From: Siphonodentalium dalli
Lineage: Eukaryota > Mollusca > Scaphopoda > Gadilida > Siphonodentaliidae
Assembly (NCBI GenBank): GCA_032622095.1
Contig: CP136061.1
Span: 15,440,440-15,504,439 of the forward strand
Reading direction: 5' to 3'
DNA length: 64,000 nucleotides
The notes under the pieces: model-generated
Database searches by the model: none
Told to the model about the DNA's origin: nothing
The model's input: only the letters and a program-made list of their open reading frames with translations
Made by a program: the position numbers and the translations under genes
Part shown: positions 47,538-58,194 of the stretch, piece by piece
Position numbering within the stretch: position 1 is the first letter of the stretch
Layout of the letters: each line of letters begins with the position of its first letter

Positions 47538-47821
47538 GTAAGTCATACTTTAGTAATATGCAAATTTTGTGGCCACAATTTTCTTTCAGACATAGAATGA
47601 ATGTAATAATTTTCTAACTAAAATTCCAGAAAAAGGGTTAATATTTGAATAAAACTCATGTGTAAAGTTTAGCCAGTACTTAACCAATCATATCATAATT
47701 ATATTAAATATGGTTTGTAAATTCAATAGTTACCAATGTTAAGAAATTGTTGATACTCTGCCAGAAGGTAATTATACCTTGAAATGTAAATGTGATAAAA
47801 ACTATTTTGTTTTCATTTCAG

Positions 47822-47911
47822 AGTTATTGCATAGAAATTTCACTATCAGTGACAGGGAGCTGGGTTTGAAGATAAGGGATCGAATCAAGATCCTTAGAAA
47901 TTCTTACAAGG
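47822..47911 (+). CDS. BEN-domain protein, exon 3
   Basis: This 90-nt exon follows TTTCATTTCAG and precedes a GTGAGA donor (47912). The single base carried from exon 2 plus AG makes glutamate, and the frame continues ELLHRNFTISDRELGLKIRD and on to RIKILRNSYK. That is the second half of the BEN domain: the 'ellhrnF' helix, an acidic linker and the final basic helix. It ends one base into a codon, so at least one more exon is needed. None could be assigned nearby. The candidate exon at 63299 has a matching phase but lies about 15 kb away. Confidence 0.8.
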
Positions 47912-48435
47912 GTGAGAAATCAATTACATTTATATATAATTATTATTTCTTTCATTTATTAATACATGTACAACTGCAATAAAACACATAAACTAAAAAA
48001 TAAAAACCAATTAAAATGATGTATGTATAGCGTTAGTGCTGGGCAGTATTTCAGTATACTGATTATAATTGGTACGAATTTCAATACAGTTTCTGTTGAT
48101 TTTTTTTTAATCGATACCCAAGTCGAAATAGAGTCGTGGTTTGCATGAATATTTGAGACAAAGGTGTAATTATTAAAAGGCAATTGCCTAATCAATACCA
48201 CTGCAAAATTAGTGAGAGGTTTTAACAAAATGCTCTTGAAAAAGCGTATAAATTGACCATTTACAATGTAGCCCTTTGAAATATGTTTAACAACATAAAT
48301 ACAATAAACGATAGTGTCCCGGTAACATCGAAGAATGGCAGATTGCAGATGAACTCCACATAAAATCACTGTATTTCAGCTTCAGTACTTATGCAATAAA
48401 AATCTGTACAATTCCTTATTTTTTTTATTTTCCAG

Positions 48436-48525
48436 ACTGATGAAGCCAAGCCAAGCCACCAAGAATCAAATTCATTCAAATTTGGGTCTCAGAGTTATGC
48501 CCCTTTTCAAATTAGAATTTGCTGA
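48436..48525 (+). pseudogene. Decayed tandem duplicate of BEN exon 2 (5' part)
   Basis: The intron end at 48357-48435 and the following exon start repeat the region at 47287-47420. They share the CTTCAGTACTTATGCA tract, the CTGTACAATTC tract, the TTTTCCAG acceptor and ACTGAxGAAGCCAA. Similarity extends through the TTTGGGTCTCAGAG segment and then breaks. The copied reading frame has a length change and reaches TGA at 48523-48525 before any BEN helix. A non-functional exon duplicate is the simplest reading, although the acceptor is intact and could be used as a decoy. Confidence 0.6.
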
Positions 48526-49324
48526 TTATTTTGTTTTCAATTGATAACTTGAATAGTATTTGACAGAATATCAAGAAACTCAGAATGAGAAATTTATTCT
48601 GTGGATTAATCACATTTTGGGTTCTGTTCAACTATTTCTGACAGAGGTGTTTACGACTTAGAATAATACAATTTGCTATTGTGGTCCAGATAATAACTTG
48701 TTCCAATACTCTCAGGTGCCTAATAATCGTGTCGGCACAATTACTAATTTTGGAGAGTTTAATTCCAAATGATCACTATTATTTGACATTGGGACAATAG
48801 AGTGAAATTGGCATGACTTATTAATTACCAATATTAAACCATCATGATTATTAGGCATCTGAGTGTACTGTAAGTATGATAGTATTAGTATTTAGTACAT
48901 TTTCCCCACAACCACTTGCTATAAAATATTTTAATTTTATGATTCTTGATAAAATCAATGCCCCATAATTGAAAACCATTTTGGGGGGGGGGACATGGCT
49001 ATTAAAGGGGCCTTTCATGTAAATTTGTTTTTAATGATTTGTTGTTTATTAAACAGTTTATACACTTCGATCCTTGTGTTAGGTCAGTTATTTTAAACCA
49101 TTCTGGAGGACCAATACTTTTCAATCATACTGTTGGCCAAATATTATTTACAAATATTTTGAACAATTAATTATTGTGATTAATTTCATGGCTGAATGAT
49201 GACATTATGCAATATATGTAAAGTTTGTAATTTTTTTTTTTTTTTAAACCTGCTTAAATACAGTATAACAGCTAACATTTACCTCAAATCCTAGTTTTTA
49301 TATGTAGCATGAAATAATTCTTGC
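48526..49324. other. No gene seen
   Basis: AT-rich. An inverted pair TACTCTCAGGTGCCTAATAATC / ATTATTAGGCATCTGAGTG at 48708 and 48848 may mark a small foldback element. Confidence 0.5.
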
Positions 49325-49720
49325 TTATTCCAGGGGTTTCCAGACATTCTGTGGTTCTTTTTTAACACTGGAATTCTGTGATGCTAGAATTCCAGCATGC
49401 TGGAAATACCTGGAATTCCAGCATGTGTTGGAAATACCTGGAATTCCAGCATATGCTGGAAATACCTGGAATTCCAGTGTGCTGGAATTACCTGGATTGA
49501 ACATGGTGCTATTTTCCAGGTTTATCCAGGTTTTATCCAGGATTTTTGCTGGTTCTCTTCTGAACCCGGAATTCCCTGGATTTCCCTGGAATTCCAGGGC
49601 GGCCAATACCGCAGATTACCTACTTTTCCAGGCTTTTCCAGGACTAGAATACCCTGGTATTACCTGGATTCCAGGCTTTAAAAAAGTCTGGAATTCCAGG
49701 GAATTCTAGGTTTTATTTCA
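49325..49720. repeat. CTGGAATTCCAG-type repeat cluster
   Basis: Tandem ATGCTGGAAATACCTGGAAT TCCAGC units (about 28-30 bp), then scattered CCAGG/CCTGG palindromes. Related to the 45.3-kb cluster, so the BEN gene lies between two copies. Confidence 0.75.
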
Positions 49721-50172
49721 GCTAGGTGATACACAAGTTTGAGGGTACGAGAATCAAAATCAGATCCTGATAATGTCAGAAGTTCGTTGGGTGTATCACT
49801 CGTTCCATGTTAGAGACGGTCTGAAGGGCATCCCTGAGAAAGTTTTGAAAACTCAATGCAGAGTCAATTTCGCAACAGTGATATCTTAGTTTCAAATCTT
49901 AAAAAAGTTTACCCTATCCCTGTATCTTCAGTCAAATGAGTTGTACATGTATAGCTTTCAATTTTGAAAGATTTACTGTTGGCGAATTGAAAAAAAACAC
50001 CCTGGCCTAATAGCTACCGGTATGATATGATGTCTTTATACAACAAAGCAGAGATACATGTACTAGCACATATACATATGTATGGTATGTATGCGGAAAT
50101 CAAACTTGATTCTCATGTTTCAGTTCACATTGCGAGAATAAATTTTTGGGAATCAATTATGATTCTCGTACC

Positions 50173-50473
50173 TACAGTAATGCTCTAAATAATCGACTCC
50201 TTAACCACAGCATAATTATGGGTAATTTTTCAGGATTTAGTCGGAAATTAGTCCGTAAACCTGACGTTTATTATCAGAGCAAAGCTCCATTATTCGAGAG
50301 CGTTTAGCTCTGTTTGAATAGTTGGGTCCAACAACTAGTCGCAAATATGGCTTGTTGCCACTCATCAGACAGCTCTCATTGAATGGAAACAAGCCATATT
50401 TCCGACTAAATCCTGAAAAGTTACCCATAATTATGCTGTGGTTAAGAAGTCGATTATTTAGGGCATTACTGTA
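50173..50473. mobile_element. Family A MITE with about 90-bp insertion
   Basis: Both ends are present. At 50249-50336 the left arm is interrupted by about 90 bp that is itself a small inverted repeat (GAGCAAAGCTC, GAGAGCGTTTAGCTC). It is flanked by copies of TAGTCxGxAAAT, so the inserted DNA is bounded by a duplicated piece of the arm. Confidence 0.75.
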
Positions 50474-50546
50474 GGTTGCTCCCTGATTAAGATGAAGTCT
50501 AAATGGAAGATGTACCATATATGTATATAACACAGCATGCCCCCTC

Positions 50547-50700
50547 TACATTAATGCCCAAATAATCGACTCCTTAACACAGCAGAATTATGGCTTGTTG
50601 CCATTCACCGGAAAGCTCAAAAGCCATATTTCCGACTAATCCTGAAAAGTGACCCATAGTTCACTGTGTTTAAGGAGTCCATTCATTATGGAACAATTGT
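50547..50700. mobile_element. Family A MITE, degraded
   Basis: A shortened copy with gaps in both arms; both outer ends are partly mutated (TACATTAATGC, ATTCATTATGG). Confidence 0.6.
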
Positions 50701-50820
50701 GCCATATATGTACAAATGTATCTAACACAGCCCTGATGAAGTCCAAATGGAACATGTGCCATATATGTACAAATGTATCTAACACATCCAGCATAGGTTA
50801 AATAATATTACAGTACTTAC

Positions 50821-51110
50821 AAAGAAGCAAATTCAGCATCGTCGTTCTATGCCACGAAAGCGAGTGCCGATTCCGAGCACACGACCAATTTCAGATCAAT
50901 AATCCTCGCTCGTACCGAACTCTTTAAACAAGCACATAACTACAGAGTGTTACGAGTCTCTAAACCCTAACGCACACCAATCAAAAGAGTCGAGAAACTA
51001 AAGTCGACGTCCAACAATACGATGCCCACACTCTTATCCACTGAGCTTCGATCCACGACTCGTGAACTGAATTCAGCAGAATAAATACGTCCCGTAAAAA
51101 CACAGAGAAT
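50821..51110 (-). other. Possible first (5' UTR) exon and promoter region of ST7
   Basis: This is a patch with noticeably more CpG than its surroundings. On the minus strand it ends in a strong donor, CTTCTTT|GTAAGTACTG (boundary at 50820/50821). It contains an ATG at 50837-50839 that opens only six codons before the donor. If spliced to 37273-37329, the short frame stops with TGA, immediately followed by the ATG of that exon. That would make it an upstream ORF ending directly at the main start. The region also has an RNA polymerase III A-box-like AGCTCAGTGG on the minus strand, without a good B box at the expected spacing. This is a weak inference; the block could be an unrelated repeat. Confidence 0.25.
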
Positions 51111-51457
51111 TCACTCAACAGACAATAAGAGATGTATGAAGACTAAAACAGATTTTATTGTAGTTTAATTGGGTCCACGCTCACGCTTTCATAATGATGC
51201 ACTATCCAATAATGATTGGTGTACCATTAGATTCAGAGTAGGTGTAAGTCCTCCTTTCATAGAATGGGACAGCATCGCGTCTTGTGACGTTAGGTTATTG
51301 ATTCTGATATCAATCGACATGCAGGCATTGTGATCTTTTACATAAAGGGTTATATAACCAAAGTTTTGTGCTTGAATGTCAAGACACACTTTCTCAGTTT
51401 TATAATGAGATGGGTACTGGCCTCTCTACTACATGTACATGTATATGCACATATTTT

Positions 51458-51737
51458 GGCTGAAGGGGTCACTCTCACCAAAAAAAGTGCTTAAGGGTAC
51501 ACATGTTTTGAAAATGTGCTGAAGGGTACACAGGTTTTGAAATGTCGTTCTAAATGACGTTTAGTTTTCGTATCTGTCATGATTCCTGTTAGAGAATTTT
51601 TTTTTTAAATTAACTGAAAACAAACTGCTAATGGGCGCCAGACTTTCAGAAACACAGTTTAAGTAACGGTGTTAGCGCCGATCACAAACCCTGTGTACCC
51701 TTCAGCACTTTTTTTGGTGAGAGTGACCCCTTCAGCC
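51458..51737. mobile_element. Foldback element with GGCTGAAGGGGTCAC ends
   Basis: Arms of about 55 bp (GGCTGAAGGGGTCACTCTCA / TGAGAGTGACCCCTTCAGCC) flanked by ATATTTTG on both sides (7-8-bp duplication). The arms include CACCAAAAAAAGTGCT and GGGTACACA. Confidence 0.75.
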
Positions 51738-52121
51738 ATATTTTGACCTTTAAAATTAACTTTTTGATAATCAACAATTACACTAGCAAAAGTACAATAC
51801 ATGTACATGTAAATGATTTATTTTCAAAATAAACTTGTAAGTCTTTCTGATAATCTACATGTAGATGGACACCAACAATTACACTATAAAACATTTCTTT
51901 ACTGAATGGATTCTCCCACTCAGTCATAAAAATATACATTGGAAGGGTCTATTATTCATCTGGAGGAATGTTCAGGACATATGAGTGGACGACAGACAAT
52001 AGAAAGTGCAGAAGGAATCTCTATTTATTGGTGTGAAATGTTTGGATAATAAGTTCAACAAACAAACTATGGTCGCCTGTTGAACATATTAGTATTATCT
52101 GAACATTTCCAAAGGGATGAC
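51738..52121. other. No gene seen
   Basis: TACATGTA-rich and AT-rich. A family of CAATTACACTA..AATGATTTxATTT segments recurs here, at 53110-53230 and at 54010. Confidence 0.45.
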
Positions 52122-52338
52122 TACAGTAATGATCTAATTAATCGACTCCTTAACCACAGCTGAATTATGGGTAACTTTTCAGGATTTAGTTGGACATATG
52201 GCTTGTTGCCATTCATCAGAAAGCTCTCCCCGAAAGCTTTCCGATGAATGGCAACAAGCCATATTTCCGATTAAATCCTGAAAAGTTACCCATAATTCTG
52301 CTGTGGTTAAGTGGTCAATTACTATGGGCATTACTGTA
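52122..52338. mobile_element. Family A foldback MITE, full-length
   Basis: Complete arms around a CTCTCCCCGAAAGCTT loop, with a handful of substitutions. Confidence 0.86.
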
Positions 52339-53320
52339 ACCTCAATAAGCATTTAGTACAAAATGGTTCATTGTACAATCAATTATTTCATTTGGTAACT
52401 CAAAGCCAATATTGATGTACTGGGTAAATTGTATAATATAATTTTTTTTTTAAATGTTGTTGTTGTGACTCCGGGAGACATAAATAGATTCCTTATCTGA
52501 CATGGATTTCATATCATGGTTTTACAACCGATCACGGAGGTCGCTAATGAAATATCTTTAGAGTAAACAAACTATTGATTATTTTAATGCACATTTTTAA
52601 ATAAATGTTTTGTTTCAGATTTTGTTTTACATACATGTACCGATATACACTAATTATGATTGGTGTATCGCTAGTTTCAGAGTCGGTGTAAATCCTCCTT
52701 TCATAGATGGACAGCATCGCGTCTTGTGACATTTGGATTATTGATTCTGATATCAAGTCTTTTTGATGATTTAGATGGACACAAACAATTTAAAAAAAAA
52801 AACAGATTAAAAAACAAAATTGATATCAGATAACTTTGAGCTTTGATGAGTGGGTTCCTTGACTCGAATCAAATATTTTTTACCCCCGAAGACAAAGAAA
52901 TAGTCATTTAGGAGCGTTAATTCGGATTATGTATCTTTAAATGGGCTCTTGTGTTGCATGATACTTATTGGATCATAGAAAGGTAATGATGGAGCGTAAA
53001 TTAAGCTTCAGCCATTGTTCTTTCTCCCTGATAACAGTCCACTTCTCCCTAATAACCAAGCAGGAAGATATGACTTCTCCCAAGATGAAACCTCCAGGCT
53101 GGTCCCAGGATGGACCCCAACAATTACACTAATAGAAATTGAACAATAAATGATTTCATTTGCTATCTCAAAGCCAACAGTAATGTAATGGGTAAATTGT
53201 ACTTTATAAAAACAATTTTGTTCATGGAGGTCGCCAATTACATACCGGTATTTGTAGTGTCAACTATTTTTATTATTTTCAAGTATATTTTAAATAATTG
53301 TTTTGATTTCAGAGTTCAAG

Positions 53321-53537
53321 TACAGTAATGCCCTAAGTAATCGACTCCATAACCACAGCAGAATTATGGGTAACTTTTCAGGATTTAGTCGGAAATATGG
53401 CTTGTTGCCATTCATCGGAAAGCTCTCCCCGAGAGCTTTCCGATGAATGGCAACAAGCCATATTTCCGACTAAATCCTGAAAAGTTACCAATAATTCTGC
53501 TGTGGTTAAGAAGTCGATTACTTAGAGCATTACTGTA
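53321..53537. mobile_element. Family A foldback MITE, best-preserved copy
   Basis: Almost perfectly complementary arms around CTCTCCCCGAGAG, with intact TACAGTAATGCC and GCATTACTGTA ends. A good reference for the family. Confidence 0.88.
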
Positions 53538-53887
53538 GGCGTGAATCTGCTTTTATCGAGGGACAGAATATGACATGGCATATGACCACTCACGTGGGTT
53601 CGCCAATGAAATATCTATTTTGTTTATATAAAAGCATTCTTTGAATAAATGTTTTGGTTTTAGAGTAGGCGTAAAACCTGCTTTCATAGATGGGACAGCA
53701 TGGTGTCTTATGACATTTGGATTATTGATCTGTTTACGAAGTCATGTTATATCGCATGTAATGATGTTAAAATCAATGAGGGTATTGTGACCTTTAACAT
53801 TAAGGGCTGTAACCAAAGCTCATGGCTTTAAATGTCAGACTCACCTTCTCACTTTTATATTGTGCTTGAGATGGGTTGTGGTACTAG

Positions 53888-53986
53888 AACAGTAATGTCC
53901 TAAATAATCGACCCCTAAACCACAGCAGAATTATGGGAAATTTTTCAGGATTTAGTCGGAAATATGGCTTATTGTCATTCATCGGT
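53888..53986. mobile_element. Family A half-element (left arm only)
   Basis: Left arm to CATTCATCGG. No right arm follows. Confidence 0.75.
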
Positions 53987-54075
53987 TGTTGATAATTTAG
54001 AGGAACACAAACCAATAACGATTTATAATTGCACAATAAATTATTTTATTTGGTATTTCAAAGACTAGTTTATTC

Positions 54076-54420
54076 ATGTACCGCTATTCTCAAAGTAATT
54101 GACCAGAAAAACGGGGTGATACCCCGGTCATGACCACGGTGATACCGGTAATAAACGGTAGCTGTATCGAGGCGGTCGTGGCAGTGGAATTACGGTATTG
54201 GGCGATGATACCGCGGTCTTTTAGCGGGCACCGCATTAATTTTTTTGAATACCGCAGTGATTTTCATGGAACACTTTGAGGGGAGGTATTTACTCCCACA
54301 TACGTTAACAAGCGGTATCAGTACCGCGGTATTGGAGGATACCGCGGTATAGTACCGCAGTATTAACGGGGTGACACCACGTTGCTGGTGGTCAATTACT
54401 TTAAGTATAGCGGTACATGT
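54076..54420. mobile_element. Foldback element rich in ACCGCGGTAT repeats
   Basis: TIRs ATGTACCGCTATxCTxAAAGTAATTGACCA at both ends. The centre is a set of short palindromes around CCGCGG and GGTATCACCGGT-like cores. Confidence 0.65.
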
Positions 54421-54424
54421 ACAT

Positions 54425-55570
54425 GGATCTTCAACTAAATTGCATATTATTTCTAACAAGATTTAAGTCGGACAATGTCAATAAATGATGTAACAATTTA
54501 TTTTAGAGATAAAATAATATGTTGTCGGGAACTCTGATTTAATATACATGTAGATGGCAGTGAATGAAATAGTATATTTGAGCTGAGAACTACCGGGTAA
54601 GGAATAACTATAGTCTATTTTTGTATATTTTCAATGACTTTTGGGAATGCTAACAGTTAATTTGCAAAAAAACTTGCTTAATTGGTACATGTATGGATGG
54701 TTTCTCTAAGATTATTTTATGCATGGTTTGATTAGTAATAATTATTTATTTTATATAACTGTGAAACAAATTGACTAATCTAAAACGGTTATATAATACT
54801 AGCTGAATCATGCAGGCGCCACTTCGCACACATGACAGACCCTACATGGTTATATACATGTACATTTGTACTGGTATATATATAGATCAATTAATATTTG
54901 TTATGCTACTTCAATATATCCTGTTGCAAATAGGTTGATATTGGACCTGAATATTGGCATTTGTTCATATATTGCTCTTATTTGGTTCTGGATTAAGCCC
55001 ATAATGGAATTTGTTATTCAGTTGAATTGTGCAGGCCACAGTGAAAACACATATCTAACAGATTGTACATCTGGTGCTGAAATAGGCCCATAGTGAGCTT
55101 ATTATTATTTTTTTTTTTATTTATTTATTTATTTATTTTTTTTAAATTAAAATTTTGAAAAAATAATGCTGTTATAACCTCTGCCAGGGTACTCAGAGTC
55201 ACCACACCAAATTTGGTTGAAATCGGACCAGCATTCTGGGAGAAAAAACCGAACAGATAGACAGATCCTACTCTTATATACATGTATATGATATAATAAA
55301 CTGGAGGTCTGGAAAGCCTGAATATATCTTTAATTATATAAATTTAGTCTGAGTGCCTTTATTGATTTCCCAAAGAATGAAAAGCGAGACGTATGAAGAA
55401 TATATGAAGAATGGCCTATTCACAGCGGGATACAAACGTCTTATTGTCAGCGTTATGTCTGCTTGCAACATCTTGATGCAAGCTACAATGTACTGAATGG
55501 TAATTCTGGTTTTGGAATAAGTACACAAAGCAACTTATTAGTAAGAGTACAGAGTGGAAGTACCATATTA
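54425..55570. other. No gene seen
   Basis: AT-rich with TATATA and poly(T) tracts; one dispersed repeat fragment. Confidence 0.45.
55180..55268 (+). repeat. Dispersed repeat fragment
   Basis: CCTCTGCCAGGGTACTCAGAG, ACCAAATTTGGTTGAAATCG and ATTCTGGGAGAAAA, a pattern I associate with abundant invertebrate repeats; preceded by a T-rich tract. Confidence 0.45.
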
Positions 55571-55690
55571 TACAGTAATGCCCTAAATAATCGACTCTTT
55601 AACCACAGCAGAATGGGTAATTTTTCAGGATTTAGTCGGAAATATGGCTTGTTGCCATTCATCAGAAAGCTCTCAGTGAGCATTACTGTA
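55571..55690. mobile_element. Family A solo-arm copy with both termini
   Basis: Left arm to the loop, then directly GAGCATTACTGTA. The right arm is deleted except for its outermost bases. Confidence 0.8.
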
Positions 55691-55885
55691 AGAGTGTAGA
55701 CCAATTGTACACAACATATAATTGTGGTAAACCCAATAACCAGGGCACAGTAATACTAGTAGTTAGTATGTCCCTATTTGGAAAATGCATGTCGATCCAG
55801 ATTAATTAATAAATTTCCTGAACAATGTAAAAATGAAGGTTATCAGGATCCAAATAACACTCATACAGCGTAGAAGATACAAGTA

Positions 55886-56261
55886 CCCTGCTGGACAAAA
55901 CAAGTGTCCACTTAACCGTGGTGTGGTTAGCGTTGCCACCGCGGCCGAAATGCAACTACACTGCAGCTCCACCGGCTAACTACAGTTGGGCCGCGGTGTA
56001 CTTGTCGTTCGGCCATGGTGTAGTTGCCATGGTGTACATTTATTAAACTGATAAAAGATGATACAAACCAGAAATCTAACCACGGTGTAGTTGCCGTTCG
56101 GCACGCGGTGTAGTTGCCGTTCGATCGTGGTGTACTTGCCGTTCGGCCATGGTGTACTTGTCGTTCGGCCGCGGTTCTCAACTGCAGTTACATACTCTGA
56201 CACTGCGGCCGAACGGCAAATACACCGCGGTGGCAATGGACACTTGTTTTGTCCAGCGGGG
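55886..56261. mobile_element. Family E GC-rich foldback, TA target site
   Basis: Same ends and same interior units as 23459-23834, same length (376 bp), TA flanks at 55884 and 56262. Unit order differs inside. Confidence 0.82.
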
Positions 56262-56851
56262 TACATGGTAGAATTATTGTACAGGGCGGAATAATTAATA
56301 GTACAGGCAGGTACAGGGCAGAATAATACAGTACAGGGCAGAATGATAGTACAGGGCAGAATAATAGTACATGTACAGTGAAACCTGTTATGAACCACCA
56401 CCCATTTTGCCAAGGAAAAACATTAGCTAATAAGAGGTGGTCACTCATAAGGTACTAATTCACATGCCTAGAACATAAAGCCAGTCACTGGAAATTTGAC
56501 CAATGGGAAATTTTAATTGATAAAAGGGGCAAATGTTTCAGTTTATCTTCGTTATTGTACAGAATCATCCTTGATTGTTTATCGGGACGAATGAGACTAT
56601 TTGTTAACATTTCTGCATTTTTCAGATGCCATGTTTTATGAAAAGGCACATCCATTATTAATAATATTTTAATATTATACATTCTCCAAATTGGTGTTGT
56701 GGGTGAGTCTTAAAATATCAGTTTGAAATACATGTAGTGAAATAAGTATATAATACAAATGTATAATACATGTATGTCTTTAAGTCCATTTTCTATCAAA
56801 TATTGCCTTGCTAAAAGAGCCCATCAATGAAATTCAACAAACTTTTGTATT
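56262..56851. other. No gene; ACAGGGCAGAATAATAGT repeats
   Basis: Short units GTACAGGGCAGAATAATA repeat at 56278-56370, then plain AT-rich DNA. Confidence 0.55.
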
Positions 56852-57202
56852 TTAAAGCGACATGAAACACTCTGGTATGTGATCAAATAGAAATGTGGAA
56901 TAATCTTGGTCAAAGTACTAGTAGTTATTTTTACGAACATAAATTCAATTTACAATACACCGTCTTATATATCAATTAAAAATTCAATTTAATGACTCTC
57001 AATGGTGAAATCATTTGCATTGGTTTATCGCCATTTGTTGCGTCCCGAATCAAGATGTAAATATTTACAATTGCACGTTGTTCGGGAGATGTTTTCTATG
57101 GAGTGGTGCAGTCAATTTCGTTGAGATTTTCGGCGAGCACAGCGCCTAAGTTCTAACGTATCAGTTTCATGTGCCAAATAAGTCCATAATATGTCTTTAA
57201 AT
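56852..57202 (+). mobile_element. Family D copy
   Basis: TTTTAAAGCGACATGAAACA to AAGTCCATAATATGTCTTTAAA; lacks the GAATGTNACATTCCTCC segment present in other copies. Confidence 0.77.
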
Positions 57203-57319
57203 GTAACTGCTAATTTGTGTAGCTCAAGGAGGATGAATTTATTAATTTATGTATTGGGGTTTAATGTCGTTTTCAGCAGCCAGGGCTATATCACGACATT
57301 GCCAGTTTTATTTGTGAAG

Positions 57320-57425
57320 GGAAAGTCTGTGCACTGTATATATTTCTTACTTATTATCTATTCCTTAATAATGTACTTCACTGTAGGTGAATGTCCCAAC
57401 TCAAATTGCATGCTTTTCTGTGACT
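57320..57425. repeat. Copy of the centre of the 34.6-kb foldback
   Basis: TTACTTATTATCTATTCCTT through GGTGAATGTCCCAACTC and TTGCATGCTTTTC matches, in reverse, the segment at 34750-34840. Confidence 0.6.
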
Positions 57426-57688
57426 TTTGTTAGGCGATAACACAAAAACATTGAAATAAGAAATTAGAATCGATTCTCACAAATGATTCTTGCAAAGTGA
57501 AACATGAGAATCAAGTTTGATTCTGTAACATGGAATGAGTGATACACCATACCCCCCCCCCCCCCCCCCCCCCCACCAATTTGTGGCATAATCAGGATTT
57601 GAAATTAATTCTCGTACCCTCAAACTTGTGAATTAGCTTTGATTTTAAGGCCTGCCTGTAAACATGATAGGACAGTAGAAACACAGAT

Positions 57689-57871
57689 TACAGTAATGCC
57701 CTAAATAATCGACTCCTTAACCACAGCAGAATTACCGATATGTGTGATTTTTCAGGATTTAGTCGGAAATATGGCTTGTTGCCATTCATCGAAAAGCTCT
57801 CAGTGAGAGCTTTCCGATGAATGGCAACAAGCCATATTTCTGACTAAATCCTGAAAAATTACCCATAATTC
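57689..57871. mobile_element. Family A MITE, right end missing
   Basis: The left terminus and both stems are present; the right arm ends at CCCATAATTC without its last 45 bp. Confidence 0.8.
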
Positions 57872-58194
57872 AATTGTCTCCCTATTGACTACATGCCTTT
57901 AATTAGAATGTTGCCTCCAGACAGGACCAGATGCCCGACCAGCTGTCAATTACAAATAAGGAACATGAGACGATGTTTCCCAAATGGAGAGGAAGCCGAT
58001 CGCCATGGCAACGACGAGACAGCTAATAACTGGGAAAGATGAACATCCTGCGTCAGGATATGAGAATTGTCAAGCGACAGCACTCCGGAGTAAATAACGA
58101 GATAGGGATTCTCTTTGTTCCGTCTCCGGGGCAGAGTTTTTGAAATGCCCTGATTGTCTCTGCTATAGCTAAGAAGCAATTTGTAGAATATTGA
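57872..58194. other. No gene seen
   Basis: A minus-strand frame of 77 codons (57946-58179) has no recognisable family and no convincing splice sites. Confidence 0.4.

Larger units (their letters stand above)
47100..48500. repeat. Tandem duplication in the BEN gene (about 1.07-kb offset)
   Basis: Segments at 47140-47420 and 48215-48495 share GAATGCT..AAAAAxxxGT, GTCCCGxxGGTAACAT, TTTCAGCTTCAGTACTTATG, CTGTACAATTC and the splice acceptor. Confidence 0.65.

Noticed and set aside
50990-51075. tRNA gene or SINE head on the minus strand (AGCTCAGTGG)
   Set aside because: No B box at suitable distance and no cloverleaf could be formed.
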